Shown one piece after another: positions 9,639 through 18,893 of a stretch of DNA of 64,000 nucleotides (its first letter is position 1; every line of letters begins with the position of its first letter). This DNA comes from CAZBQJ01 sp964494085 (lineage in GTDB: Bacteria > Patescibacteriota > Gracilibacteria > UBA1369). A model generated the notes under the pieces. The model worked only from the letters and a program-made list of their open reading frames with translations, did not search any database and was not told the origin of the DNA. A program made the position numbers and the translations under genes. Location of the stretch: contig CAZBQJ010000001.1 of assembly GCA_964494085.1 (NCBI GenBank), positions 124,001 through 188,000 of the forward strand. The letters are read 5' to 3'.

Positions 9639-10450
9639 CGAGCTTTTTTAGCAGCCGGCTTAACTTTAAAAGTATGGATTTTAATTACTTTTTTTTTAGC
9701 TTTATAGGCTTTGGAAGCTTTAGTAGCTTTGGTAGTTTTAGGAGTTTTTTTCTTTTTAGGAATTACGCAGCGAGTTCCCTTACATTCGATCTTTCTCAAA
9801 CCATGTTCCAGCTGGTTTAATTTATGGAATTCTTTAATCATTGCCATGGCTTCACGGTTATTTTTGGCAATATAGATAAAATCGAAATCTTCCGGACTGA
9901 CTAAATGCTCGGGGAGAGTCGTCTTTTTCATCCATTTAATCAAATCTTCCCACATTGAACCGATCAAAATAATCGGCTTGTATTCGACCAAATTAACCTG
10001 CAAATGTTGCCACATATAATATAATTCCAGAAGTGATCCGATCCCTCCTTTATTCACGACCATAATGTCGCTCAAGGCCAAGAAGGCATCCAGACGCCTG
10101 GAAAAATGTGTATAGCGGTGAGCGATTTCCAAATATTCATTACCTTTATTTTCCCAGGGTAATTTGATCACCAACCCGATTGAATCATGTAGGTCTTTTG
10201 TGTCACCGGCTTTATGACCGGCATTGGCGGCTTCCATCAAACCCGGACCACCACCGGTAACTACGTCAAATCCAGCCTCTCCGATCAGCTTCGCTAATTG
10301 AAACACTTGTTTATAAACCCTATCTCCGGCTTGAATTCTGGCCGATCCAAAAATAGCGATCCGGAAATGATTCTTTTTTTTCAGTTCAAGCCGTAAATCC
10401 AGGGTTTTGGCTTTAGCATGTTTTCCGACTAACTCAATAATCTTTTTCAT
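9635..10450 (-). CDS. LOG-family (TIGR00730-like) Rossmann-fold protein with basic tail
   Basis: Resembles the lysine-decarboxylase-like/LOG family, which includes cytokinin riboside monophosphate phosphoribohydrolases and nucleotide 5'-monophosphate nucleosidases. GSARIQAGD near residue 35 and VTGGGPGLMEAANAGH near residues 60-75 are characteristic. The second signature, normally PGGxGTxxE, reads NKGGIGSLLE, so the loop is only partly conserved; activity should not be assumed. The last 45 residues form a Lys/Ala/Thr-rich tail (repeated KAT/KAS/KAY units) absent from typical members, possibly for nucleic-acid binding. It lies 24 nt downstream of the transketolase gene on the same strand. Confidence 0.78.
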   Translation of the reverse strand: MKKIIELVGKHAKAKTLDLRLELKKKNHFRIAIFGSARIQAGDRVYKQVFQLAKLIGEAGFDVVTGGGPGLMEAANAGHKAGDTKDLHDSIGLVIKLPWENKGNEYLEIAHRYTHFSRRLDAFLALSDIMVVNKGGIGSLLELYYMWQHLQVNLVEYKPIILIGSMWEDLIKWMKKTTLPEHLVSPEDFDFIYIAKNNREAMAMIKEFHKLNQLEHGLRKIECKGTRCVIPKKKKTPKTTKATKASKAYKAKKKVIKIHTFKVKPAAKKAR

Positions 10451-10474
10451 TTTTAATAGATAAACAATATATAT

Positions 10475-12379
10475 TTACAAATTATCTATGTATTCTACTA
10501 TATTTTTACAATAAATGCCAGCGTTAGCATACAATTCCTCAGCTTTGCCGGAAGACTGATATACCTTTACTCCTAAGCTCTGGAAACTAGTGACTGACAA
10601 ATTATTCTCTACTATCAAAGCAGCTATTTGTGCAGACAAACCGGATTTTAAGTTATGATCTTCTATCGTCAAAACCTTCCCGGTCTTTTTGATCGCCTCA
10701 ATTAAGTTTTGATCAAACTGTTTGATCGAACTGACCGCCACCAGTTCAAAAGCTTTGCCTCGAGCAGACAATTCTCGCCAGGCTTCTAAAGATTCAAAAA
10801 CAGTCGCCCCACTGGCAATTACTGTTAAAAGCTTCCCACTTCGAATTACATCACTTCGGCCATAAACATATTGATAGTCTAAACCGTAAAAGGGCCGCCC
10901 ATCGATGTCTGTAATTATAGGAAATTTGTGTCTCCCCATTCTCACATAGAAGTTACCATTATGAGTCGCGATATAGCGGATAATTCGATCGGTTTGATTG
11001 GGGTCAGCCGGTTCAATCACCTTGGTATGGAGTAGCCCGAGCATCGACCCCATATCATCAATAGTTTGATGAGTAGGCCCATCTTCACCAACTGAAAGAC
11101 CACAGTGCGTAGCCACCATTTTGACATTGGTCAGATTGATATCATTAACTCTGGCCTGATCCTTTGCGCGCGATGTCATAAATGCCCCAAATGTCGAAAC
11201 AAATGGCACATAACCCGATAAACTCAGTCCGCCTCCGGCAGACACCATCTGCTGTTCGGCGATACCACATTCCAGATGTTGGTCAGGAAGTTTTTCAGCC
11301 AAAAATTTGGTCATCACCGATCCTCGCAAGTCAGCATCCAACGCCACTACATTGGCATTCAATTCTGCCAATTCTTTCAAAGCCAATCCATAGGCGGAAC
11401 GACAGTCGGTTAATTCATCAATTGTATATAGATGAGGCTGTCCTGGATTTAGTTCATTCAATTCCGGCCATTGTAACGTTGGCTGCTCCATCTTCCAGCG
11501 AATTTGCTTTTGAAATTCTTCCAAGACAGTCTTTTCTTCGGCTGTAAGTGCAAATTGTTCAATCACCGCAGCCGTTTGTTGGACAGACGCCGCTTTCCCG
11601 TGCCAAGTAGCTTTATGGGCCAATCCATCTATTTCCATAAAATCAACCCCTTTACCCATTACTGTTTTCGCCAGAATCAAGATTGGGCGGCCTTTGATCT
11701 GATCAGCCTGATCGATAGCAGCCCAAATCTGCTGATAATCATGGCCATCAATCTCGATTACTTCCCAGCCGGCCGCCCGGAAATGTCCCGGTATGTTCAA
11801 GGGCATAATATCGGCTGTAGAACCACTCAGTTGGACTCCATTATAATCACAAAACACAATCAAATTATCCAGAGCATATTTAGCCGCAAAATTCATCATT
11901 TCATAAATCTCTCCTTCGTCCGCTTCACCATCACCAATAGTCACAAATACCCTTCTCCCCACTTGAGCATGTTTTTCCGCCCAGGCCATACCACTGGCCA
12001 CAGCTGCCCCAATTCCCAGAGGACCGGTCCCATACCAGATTCCCGGAACCAGCCTGGTTACATGGCCTTCAAAAACACTTCCAAATTTACGGAAATTCTT
12101 CACCAAATCGTCCCGGTCCACAAGCTCCAACTCCGCCAAAATACTGTAGGCAGCAGGGGAAATATGACCATTAGAGAAAACCACTTTCTCCCCGGTCTGA
12201 GAAATTACCCCCAGATACAGTACAGTCAAAAAATCAATTGATGAGAGCGATCCACCCGGGTGTCCGCTCTGCGCATTTTTTGTCATTTCCAAGATCATCC
12301 AGCGGCAATCTTTGGCAAATACTCTCATTAGATCCAACTGTTCAGAACTGAGTGGTTTGCCTAATTGAGGTAAATCCAT
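10475..12379 (-). CDS. tkt: Transketolase
   Basis: A full-length, single-chain transketolase of 634 residues that moves two-carbon ketol units between sugar phosphates using thiamine diphosphate in the non-oxidative pentose phosphate pathway. The ThDP/Mg site appears as GDGEADEGEIYEM near residue 146 with a downstream CDYNGVQLSG. The pyrimidine-domain Glu lies in LECGIAEQQMVSAGGG, and the SVGEDGPTHQ motif is intact. The gene starts 1 nt after the stop of pgi; tal, pgi and tkt run in that order on the minus strand and form an operon supplying substrates to phosphoketolase. Confidence 0.95.
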   Translation of the reverse strand: MDLPQLGKPLSSEQLDLMRVFAKDCRWMILEMTKNAQSGHPGGSLSSIDFLTVLYLGVISQTGEKVVFSNGHISPAAYSILAELELVDRDDLVKNFRKFGSVFEGHVTRLVPGIWYGTGPLGIGAAVASGMAWAEKHAQVGRRVFVTIGDGEADEGEIYEMMNFAAKYALDNLIVFCDYNGVQLSGSTADIMPLNIPGHFRAAGWEVIEIDGHDYQQIWAAIDQADQIKGRPILILAKTVMGKGVDFMEIDGLAHKATWHGKAASVQQTAAVIEQFALTAEEKTVLEEFQKQIRWKMEQPTLQWPELNELNPGQPHLYTIDELTDCRSAYGLALKELAELNANVVALDADLRGSVMTKFLAEKLPDQHLECGIAEQQMVSAGGGLSLSGYVPFVSTFGAFMTSRAKDQARVNDINLTNVKMVATHCGLSVGEDGPTHQTIDDMGSMLGLLHTKVIEPADPNQTDRIIRYIATHNGNFYVRMGRHKFPIITDIDGRPFYGLDYQYVYGRSDVIRSGKLLTVIASGATVFESLEAWRELSARGKAFELVAVSSIKQFDQNLIEAIKKTGKVLTIEDHNLKSGLSAQIAALIVENNLSVTSFQSLGVKVYQSSGKAEELYANAGIYCKNIVEYIDNL

Positions 12380-12380
12380 A

Positions 12381-13676
12381 TTATTTTTTTAACAATTTTT
12401 TAGTCAATTTTTTAGAAAGCTCTACCCCGGGTTGATCAAAAGCATCAACGTTCAGCAACTCGCCCAAAAAAGCGATTGATCCTTCAAAAAACAGTAAAAG
12501 CTCACCCAAATTCTCCGCATCCAAGCTTTCCATGATAATCCTTACTATCGGGCGATCCTTAGTCAACAAAGCGTCAATAGTACCCTCCATTTCAGTTTTC
12601 AACAATTTCCCAAAAGTCACCCCTTGCAGATATTCCAGACCATTACCAAAGGTCTGTGGATTAGGAATATTCAAATCAGCAGAAGGATTGGCCACATTCA
12701 TAAAAATATAAAACTTATCATTTGGACCTTCCTGGTAAAGTTGATTTTGAGAATGTTGATCCGTGACTCCCAGAGAAATTACCGGAGTAATCCCTACATT
12801 CACTTTCTGACCGGCACGATCATTTTCTTTACCAATACTCTCAGCCAAAAGTTGTCTATACCAATCGGCCAGTTTCAACAATTTCTGCGCATAAGGAAAC
12901 ATTACCGTAATATTTTTGCCTCTTTGATATAAAGAATGTTGAACAATTGCCAGCTGAAAAGCCATATTCTTTTTAAAATCTGTCGTTAGGAAATATTCTC
13001 GTTGTGTTTTCGCACCCTTAATCAATTTTTCTATATCAATGCCAATCAAAGCTGCCGGCAACAGGCCAACTACAGTCAAAACTGAAAACCTTCCACCAAC
13101 ATTTTCAGGTATATCAAAAATAGGAAGGTTTGGGTTTTTAGCGGCAACTTGTCTCAACAAACCTTTACCCGGACCTGTCACAAAAACAAAATGTTCCAGC
13201 CAATTTAATTTCCATGAATCAATTCTATTCCTGAAATATAAATATTGAGCCAAAGTTTCTGGAGTCTCACCGGATTTGGTTATCACCAGAAAAAGAGTAG
13301 AGCTTAAATCCACATTTTTTTCAAATTCGAAAATCAATACCGGGTCAATATTGTCCAATACTGTTAGACGGGGCCAATCACCAACTCTCTCACCAAACAA
13401 ATCCCCCAGAGTCTGATGCAAGCAAATTGCTCCCAAAGCCGACCCACCGATACCCAATATCACCACATCCCGATATTTTCCCTGCACTCCGATCGCATAA
13501 TTCTTAATACTATCTATTACCTGTTGATCATCCAAAGTCTCATAAAACCCTTGCCCACGACTTTTCACCAGATCCAATACTCCGGGCAATTCCTGAGCGT
13601 ATCTTTTAGCTTCTGATTTCAAAAAACCATGAGCTGGATCCACTTTTTGTAATGCTTCAAAGTCGAATTCAATCAT
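12381..13676 (-). CDS. pgi: Glucose-6-phosphate isomerase
   Basis: A 431-residue isomerase interconverting glucose-6-P and fructose-6-P. Signatures: ILGIGGSALGA near residue 75, ITKSGETPETLAQ (phosphate-binding SIS loop), ENVGGRFSVLTVVGLLPAA (PGI signature), and GVTDQHSQNQLYQEGPND near residue 310. The catalytic Glu is expected in the AESIGKEND stretch. The length fits the shorter bacterial form (Bacillus type, about 450). Its ATG overlaps the transaldolase stop by 4 nt, and its stop lies directly before transketolase, indicating one transcript. Confidence 0.94.
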   Translation of the reverse strand: MIEFDFEALQKVDPAHGFLKSEAKRYAQELPGVLDLVKSRGQGFYETLDDQQVIDSIKNYAIGVQGKYRDVVILGIGGSALGAICLHQTLGDLFGERVGDWPRLTVLDNIDPVLIFEFEKNVDLSSTLFLVITKSGETPETLAQYLYFRNRIDSWKLNWLEHFVFVTGPGKGLLRQVAAKNPNLPIFDIPENVGGRFSVLTVVGLLPAALIGIDIEKLIKGAKTQREYFLTTDFKKNMAFQLAIVQHSLYQRGKNITVMFPYAQKLLKLADWYRQLLAESIGKENDRAGQKVNVGITPVISLGVTDQHSQNQLYQEGPNDKFYIFMNVANPSADLNIPNPQTFGNGLEYLQGVTFGKLLKTEMEGTIDALLTKDRPIVRIIMESLDAENLGELLLFFEGSIAFLGELLNVDAFDQPGVELSKKLTKKLLKK

Positions 13677-14326
13677 TTTTGCAGTTTTTTAACTTTTTCC
13701 CAATCTGCCAAGAAAGTCACCAAACCCTTGTCTGTTAAAGGATGTTTAAACATCAAGTCCAATACCGCCGGCGGAATTGTCGCAATGTCTGCCCCAGCCA
13801 GGGCAGCCTCCGTTACATGACGAGGATGGCGAATGGAGGCAGCCAGAATTTCGGTATCAAATTGATAATTAGACATCATGATGACCAGATCCTCGACCAC
13901 TGTCATACCATTCTCAGAAATATCATCCAGTCTACCCACAAAAGGGCTGATCAGTTTGGCGCCTGCCTTGGCCGCTATCAAACCTTGATTCGCTGAAAAA
14001 ATTAAAGTTACGTTTACATTGACACCTTCATTAGTGAGTTTCTGGCAGGCTTTTATCCCATCAGTGGTCATGGGGGTTTTCACATAAACATTCTTGGCCC
14101 ATTTGGCGTATTTCAATCCCTCCTTAACCATTCCTTCATAATCAGTGGCTATTACTTCTGAACTAACCGGTCCATTCACCACTTCACAAATTTCTTTAAT
14201 TCTTTTTTCCAAAGAAACTCCTTCTTTGGCAATCAAAGTCGGATTCGTCGTTATTCCATCAACTATCCCAAAAGCCGCATATTTTTTGATGTCAGCCAAA
14301 TTCGCCGTATCTAAAAAGAATTTCAT
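13673..14326 (-). CDS. tal: Transaldolase, short (TalC/MipB-like) form
   Basis: A 217-residue TIM-barrel aldolase that starts MKFFLDTANL and continues GITTNPTLIAKEG, the signature of the short transaldolase/fructose-6-phosphate aldolase family. The Schiff-base lysine is K83 in VYVKTPMT. Transaldolase and F6P aldolase activities cannot be separated from sequence alone; the operon with transketolase favours transaldolase. It is the first gene of the tal-pgi-tkt operon; a TAAAAT hexamer lies upstream, but I could not find a convincing -35. Confidence 0.93.
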   Translation of the reverse strand: MKFFLDTANLADIKKYAAFGIVDGITTNPTLIAKEGVSLEKRIKEICEVVNGPVSSEVIATDYEGMVKEGLKYAKWAKNVYVKTPMTTDGIKACQKLTNEGVNVNVTLIFSANQGLIAAKAGAKLISPFVGRLDDISENGMTVVEDLVIMMSNYQFDTEILAASIRHPRHVTEAALAGADIATIPPAVLDLMFKHPLTDKGLVTFLADWEKVKKLQK

Positions 14327-14406
14327 TATTTGTCAGTTATTTGTTTTCAACTCCTATTTTACGCAGAAAAGCCCAAAAAAGGAAATTTACCAAAAAACTA
14401 CAGACA

Positions 14407-14434
14407 TTGACATATGTATAATAAATGTTAGAAT
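14407..14434 (+). promoter_or_regulatory. Promoter of the response regulator gene
   Basis: A perfect TTGACA (14407-14412), 16 nt, then TAGAAT (14429-14434), about 21 nt before the ATG at 14456. It lies in the divergent gap shared with the tal operon. Confidence 0.65.
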
Positions 14435-14455
14435 CGCAGCTAATAAACCCCGCAA

Positions 14456-14878
14456 ATGACCAATATTTACACATATCAGGATCGTGAATTACTTGTCATA
14501 GATGACGAGCCGGCGATCATAAGAGTTGTCAAAAGAATCACCAACAAAGACTTCAAAAATATCAGCTCAGCCATCAATTTCCAGGAAGGAAAGCAGGCTA
14601 TCAACAATTTCAATGTACCTCAAAGTGTAATTCTAAGCGATTACCACATGCCTGGAGGCCTGGGACTGGATTTGGCCAAGATTAGTTATGAAACCAGAAA
14701 ATCTCTCCAAATCGGTATGATTATAATGAGTGCCGCAGCAGACTCAGAAGATCTCAATCAGATCAAAGCAGCCGAGGCGGAACAAATTATCGATGGATTT
14801 ATCGAAAAACCATTTTCTCCGGCCGATATTAAAAACGCCGTTCAAAATTTCTATCAAAAAATCGGTTTACAGATTTAG
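14456..14878 (+). CDS. Single-domain response regulator (CheY-like receiver)
   Basis: A 140-residue receiver domain with no output domain. The acidic pair is in LLVIDDEPA (residues 14-18), the phospho-acceptor Asp in ILSDYHMPGG near residue 62, the Ser/Thr switch in IIMSAAADSED and the conserved Lys in IEKPFSPADI near residue 122, so the phosphorylation site looks intact. No histidine kinase is in the window, making this an orphan. The neighbours are sugar-phosphate enzymes, and its stop overlaps the convergent phosphoketolase stop by 4 nt. It may act by protein contact, for instance on the pilus, but nothing here shows the partner. Confidence 0.88.
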   Translation: MTNIYTYQDRELLVIDDEPAIIRVVKRITNKDFKNISSAINFQEGKQAINNFNVPQSVILSDYHMPGGLGLDLAKISYETRKSLQIGMIIMSAAADSEDLNQIKAAEAEQIIDGFIEKPFSPADIKNAVQNFYQKIGLQI

Positions 14879-17319
14879 TTCTCCCATGTCCAATTAACAA
14901 CCTCCGGCATATCCACTCCATTAGCAATTATGTAAGGTTTATGCCTAGCCAGTTTTTTCCTGTATTTGGATATTATGAATTTAGCCTTACGGGCATACTT
15001 TTTATTGGTTAATCCGGCTTTTTCCATTGCTTCAATCAGCAACTGAAATCTCGATGTCCCATTGCGATATTGCATATCAAAAGGCGTGGTGGTCGACCCT
15101 TCTTCATTGTACCCATGTATACTGAAACGATCAGCATGAGGGTGTCCAAACAGCAGTTTTTTTACAGTGATCGGATAGCCATGGAAGTTGAAAATGATTG
15201 GCTGAGTATGTCCGAAATATTTTTCAAATTCCTTCACATTTTCTCCACCCAAATGCTTCTTCACGGTTCCAAAGCCTTTGGAAGTCATTTCACTGACATA
15301 GACCATTCTGGTTTTAAATTCAGGAATTTCATGACGTAAGATTTCAATGGCAGCCATCACTTCTTCCAACATATAGTCGCCGGCACATCCAAATATCAAA
15401 TCCGGATTTTTGGCCGCCACAGGATCTATCCAGTCCCAAATCATGACACCGTTTTTATCTTGCTGGCGAGCCTCCTTGATTGACAACCATTGAGACATGG
15501 CTGTTTTACCGGCCACCACTACATTGACTTTGTCCCTGGATTTGAAATTACTTTCCCAAGTCACCATTAAACCATTGGCGCATGAAGGGAAATAAACTGA
15601 AAATATATCTGGATGTTTCTCCAATGAATTACTGATAAAACCGACATTCTGATGGGAAAATCCATTATGTTCCTGGCGCCAACAATTGGAGGTGAGTAAA
15701 TAATTCAGTGAGGGTATCGGTTTACGCCACTTGATCCTTTTGGCTTGTTTAATAAACTTGCAATGTTGGTCGACCATACTGACATTAATCATCGAAAAAG
15801 CTTCATAAGTAGCAAACATTCCATGCCGTCCGGTCAAGTTATATCCTAAAAGATGTCCCAATAAAGTATGTTCAGAGAGCATTTCAATCACTCGGCCAGA
15901 TGTAACGATACACTCATCTTCAGGTTTAACTGGCCAGACATATTCTCGTCCTGGGCCATACAATAGTTTAGTCATTTTATTGGACTCAGTTTCATCAGGA
16001 CAGAAAAAGCGGAGCATCTTATTCTTTTTCTTATCCATCATAAAGACATCATTCAACCATTCTGTGGCAATCAGTGTCGCTTCACCCATAGCTTCCCCAT
16101 GATTTCCTTTAAATTCATATTTATCCAATTTAGGCATTGGTAAATTTTTTACCAATTCTCCACCATAAGCATGTTTACATTTTGCCATCCGCAAATTACC
16201 GGTTGGCAAATATTTCAGGATTTTTGCCAATGGACGGCCTTTTTGATCGACTTTGTCAATCATACGATATGATTCAAGCCATTCACAAAGTGCTTTAAAC
16301 TCAACCGGGTTGGTTTTGGGTTCCTTCAATGGAATGCCATGGGATCGATAATTATCTTCGATCTTTTTATCACCGATTTTTTCTGTTCCGGTCCAACCCT
16401 TTTTAGATTTGAAAAGAATCACCGGCCAGGCAGTTTTGGTCACACATTTTTCTTCACGGGCTTTTCGCCAAATCTCTTTAATTTCCAGGTAAGCGGCGTC
16501 CATCTGCTTGGCCATATCTTCGTGCAGCATTTCTTCTTGATCTTCGACAAAATATGGCTTGTAACCGTAACCTTTAAACAAATTTTCCAATTCTTTGTCA
16601 CTCATCGTCGCATAGATCGAAGGTCCGGAAATTTTATACCCGTTAATATGCACAATCGGTAGAACCGCCCCGGATTCCAAAGGGTTCAAGAATTTATTGG
16701 AATGCCAAGCTGCCGCCAAAGGACCAGTCTCGGCTTCACCATCACCAATCACACAAACTACCAGTAAATCACGATTATCCATGGCTGCTCCGAAAGCAGT
16801 TGCCAAACTATATCCCAATTCACCTCCTTCCAAAATAGAGCCGGGAACATCGGGCGTCACATGGCTTGGGAATTTATATGGCCAAGAAAAACCTTTTAAC
16901 AGTTTACCCAATCCTACTTCATCACGGGTGATGTCTTTATAATATTCGGTTAAAGTCCCGTCGGCATAGACATTGGCCAAAATAGCTGGAGCACCATGAC
17001 CGGGGCCAGTAATAAACATCGCTTCTTGTCGATACTTTTTAACCAAAAAACTGGCATGTGCATAAATAAAATTCAAGCCGGGAACAGTTCCCCAATGCCC
17101 CAAAATTCTCTCCTTGATATCATCCTTCGCCAAAGGTCGACGCAGCAAAAAATTATCTTTCAGATAAAGCATTGCCGCCCCCATATAATTGGTATAGGCA
17201 TGATAGTCTTTAAACCATTGCAATTCCTCAGCATTTAAAAAATCTCCGGCTTTACGTTCCGCGGCTCTCCTGATCGATTTTTTAACTTTGCCAAATTTTG
17301 CTTTCGCTAATCTTGCCAT
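14875..17319 (-). CDS. xfp: Xylulose-5-phosphate/fructose-6-phosphate phosphoketolase
   Basis: An 814-residue ThDP enzyme that splits xylulose-5-P (and often fructose-6-P) with phosphate into acetyl phosphate and glyceraldehyde-3-P or erythrose-4-P. Recognisable blocks are GHWGTVPGLNFIYAH, ITGPGHGAPA, EGGELGYSLATAFGA, the ThDP motif GDGEAETGP near residue 188, HINGYKISGP and NGFSHQNVGFI. The size and motif order match full-length bacterial phosphoketolases. Acetyl phosphate made here would be used by the ackA and pta products at 58-60 kb. It is a single-gene unit with a 121-nt upstream gap divergent from the tRNA-modification gene. Confidence 0.96.
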   Translation of the reverse strand: MARLAKAKFGKVKKSIRRAAERKAGDFLNAEELQWFKDYHAYTNYMGAAMLYLKDNFLLRRPLAKDDIKERILGHWGTVPGLNFIYAHASFLVKKYRQEAMFITGPGHGAPAILANVYADGTLTEYYKDITRDEVGLGKLLKGFSWPYKFPSHVTPDVPGSILEGGELGYSLATAFGAAMDNRDLLVVCVIGDGEAETGPLAAAWHSNKFLNPLESGAVLPIVHINGYKISGPSIYATMSDKELENLFKGYGYKPYFVEDQEEMLHEDMAKQMDAAYLEIKEIWRKAREEKCVTKTAWPVILFKSKKGWTGTEKIGDKKIEDNYRSHGIPLKEPKTNPVEFKALCEWLESYRMIDKVDQKGRPLAKILKYLPTGNLRMAKCKHAYGGELVKNLPMPKLDKYEFKGNHGEAMGEATLIATEWLNDVFMMDKKKNKMLRFFCPDETESNKMTKLLYGPGREYVWPVKPEDECIVTSGRVIEMLSEHTLLGHLLGYNLTGRHGMFATYEAFSMINVSMVDQHCKFIKQAKRIKWRKPIPSLNYLLTSNCWRQEHNGFSHQNVGFISNSLEKHPDIFSVYFPSCANGLMVTWESNFKSRDKVNVVVAGKTAMSQWLSIKEARQQDKNGVMIWDWIDPVAAKNPDLIFGCAGDYMLEEVMAAIEILRHEIPEFKTRMVYVSEMTSKGFGTVKKHLGGENVKEFEKYFGHTQPIIFNFHGYPITVKKLLFGHPHADRFSIHGYNEEGSTTTPFDMQYRNGTSRFQLLIEAMEKAGLTNKKYARKAKFIISKYRKKLARHKPYIIANGVDMPEVVNWTWEN

Positions 17320-17386
17320 AATATATTTTTTAATTTTTGTCTTATTTATAATTAATCATCTTTTATCAACTAAATCAAACCTCTAA

Positions 17387-17416
17387 TTGACGAAACGCAT
17401 ATTTTAATGCTAAATA
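17387..17416 (+). promoter_or_regulatory. Possible promoter of the dihydrouridine synthase gene
   Basis: TTGACG (17387-17392), 18 nt, TAAATA (17411-17416), 24 nt before the ATG. The -35 is good, but the -10 is only moderate. Confidence 0.4.
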
Positions 17417-17440
17417 TTAGGCTCAAAAATAATAAATACT

Positions 17441-18493
17441 ATGCAGCGCGGATTTTGGGAAAATTTAACAAAACCGATTATCGGACTTTCACCTATGGAC
17501 GGTGTGTCTGATGCTGCTTTTCGTTTTATTACAGCCAAATACGGTCGACCTAGTCTGCATATCACAGAATTTACCAATGTCGAAGCTCTGCATCACGGGG
17601 CAGTAAAAGCCTTGGCTGCTTTTCTCTATGATGAAGTCGAACGCCCAGTGGTTGCACAGATTTATGGAGCCACTCCGCAAGCCTTTTACAAGGCTTGTTT
17701 TGTAGTCTGTGAACTGGGTTTTGATGGTATCGACATCAATATGGGCTGCCCGTCCAAATCGGTTTCCGGAAATGGTGCCGGGGCAGGCTTGATCCGCACT
17801 CCCGAATTAGCCGTGGAAATCATCAAGTCTTGTCAGCGGGCAGCCCAAGACTGGGCCAACGGTAAAACTTTAGAATCCGCTAACCTTCACCCGGATATTG
17901 CGCAATATGTGCGAGAAAAACAGGTCAAATCCGGTTTAAAACCATCACGCCTGGAATTACCGATTTCCATCAAAACCCGGATCGGTTTCGATCAAATCGT
18001 CACTACTGACTGGATCAAGGTAATTCTACAAACCGAGCCGGCCAATATTTCTCTCCATGGGCGGACTTTACGCCAAATGTATTCAGGCGAGGCCAATTGG
18101 GAAGAAATCGCCAAAGCCGCTCAATTGGTACATTCCTCAGGACTAACCACAACCTTGCTCGGCAATGGTGATGTCAAATCATTACCGGAAGCCCATCAGA
18201 AAATTGTAGATTATGGAGTAGATGGAGTATTAATCGGCCGTGGTTCATTTGGCGAACCCTGGGTTTTTCAGGGCGAAACACGCAACATTGAAGAAAAATT
18301 ACAAGTCGCCATCGAACATTGCCAAAAATACGAACAAATCTTCGGTGTAGGAGATAAATCTTTCGCTCCCATGAAAAAGCATCTCGGCTGGTATTGCACA
18401 GATTTCCCCAGAGCCAAAGAATTACGCTTAAAATTAATGGCTTGTAATTCCGCAGAAGCGGTAGAAAGCGTTATCAAAACGGATTTCTCATAA
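17441..18493 (+). CDS. dus: tRNA-dihydrouridine synthase
   Basis: A 350-residue flavoenzyme that reduces specific uridines in tRNA to dihydrouridine. The FMN-binding TIM-barrel start is LSPMDGVSDAAFR (residues 16-28). INMGCPSKSV at about 99-108 and the following GNGAGAGLI are the family active-site region, and SIKTRIGF, ISLHGRT and GNGDVKS follow in order. GVDGVLIGRGSFGEPWVF ends the barrel. The length is normal. The specific positions modified cannot be told from sequence. It is convergent with the zincin gene downstream, 16 nt away. Confidence 0.92.
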   Translation: MQRGFWENLTKPIIGLSPMDGVSDAAFRFITAKYGRPSLHITEFTNVEALHHGAVKALAAFLYDEVERPVVAQIYGATPQAFYKACFVVCELGFDGIDINMGCPSKSVSGNGAGAGLIRTPELAVEIIKSCQRAAQDWANGKTLESANLHPDIAQYVREKQVKSGLKPSRLELPISIKTRIGFDQIVTTDWIKVILQTEPANISLHGRTLRQMYSGEANWEEIAKAAQLVHSSGLTTTLLGNGDVKSLPEAHQKIVDYGVDGVLIGRGSFGEPWVFQGETRNIEEKLQVAIEHCQKYEQIFGVGDKSFAPMKKHLGWYCTDFPRAKELRLKLMACNSAEAVESVIKTDFS

Positions 18494-18509
18494 AGGGGAA
18501 ATGACCTTT

Positions 18510-18893
18510 TCAATGAGCTTTTAATTTTTGTCGTAATTTGGCATCCATATAGATCATCTGTTGGTCATTATAGCCGAAATAATGGGCGATCTCGTGCATT
18601 AAAACCTCCAGAATTAACCTGTCCAATTCACTCCAGCTTTTCACCGAAGCCTCAATGTTCGCCTGATAAAGTGTAATTTTACCTGGCTGTACTCCCCAAC
18701 TTGAGGAATACCAGGCCGTTTTCGGCACACCCTCAAATAAGCCAAGTAACAGCTCTCCTTCTCGTACATACTGTTGTCGCGGCAAGTCTTCCACCGTTAT
18801 ATCGACATTTTCCATCTGATCTTTGAAATAAGCGGGAATTTTCTGGTAAGCCCGCTTCACTAATTGATCAAAATCACTATTAATTAATTTCAT
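18510..18893 (-). CDS. Metallopeptidase family (zincin_1) protein
   Basis: A 127-residue cytoplasmic protein of the PF06262-type minimal zincins. Residues 100-111 contain HEIAHYFGYND, giving the HExxHxxGxxD zinc ligands and catalytic Glu. The earlier stretch PGKITLYQ followed by the long helix before HEIAH fits this family, whose physiological substrate is not known. It starts 1 nt after the EVE-domain gene stop, so the two form a pair. Confidence 0.85.
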   Translation of the reverse strand: MKLINSDFDQLVKRAYQKIPAYFKDQMENVDITVEDLPRQQYVREGELLLGLFEGVPKTAWYSSSWGVQPGKITLYQANIEASVKSWSELDRLILEVLMHEIAHYFGYNDQQMIYMDAKLRQKLKAH

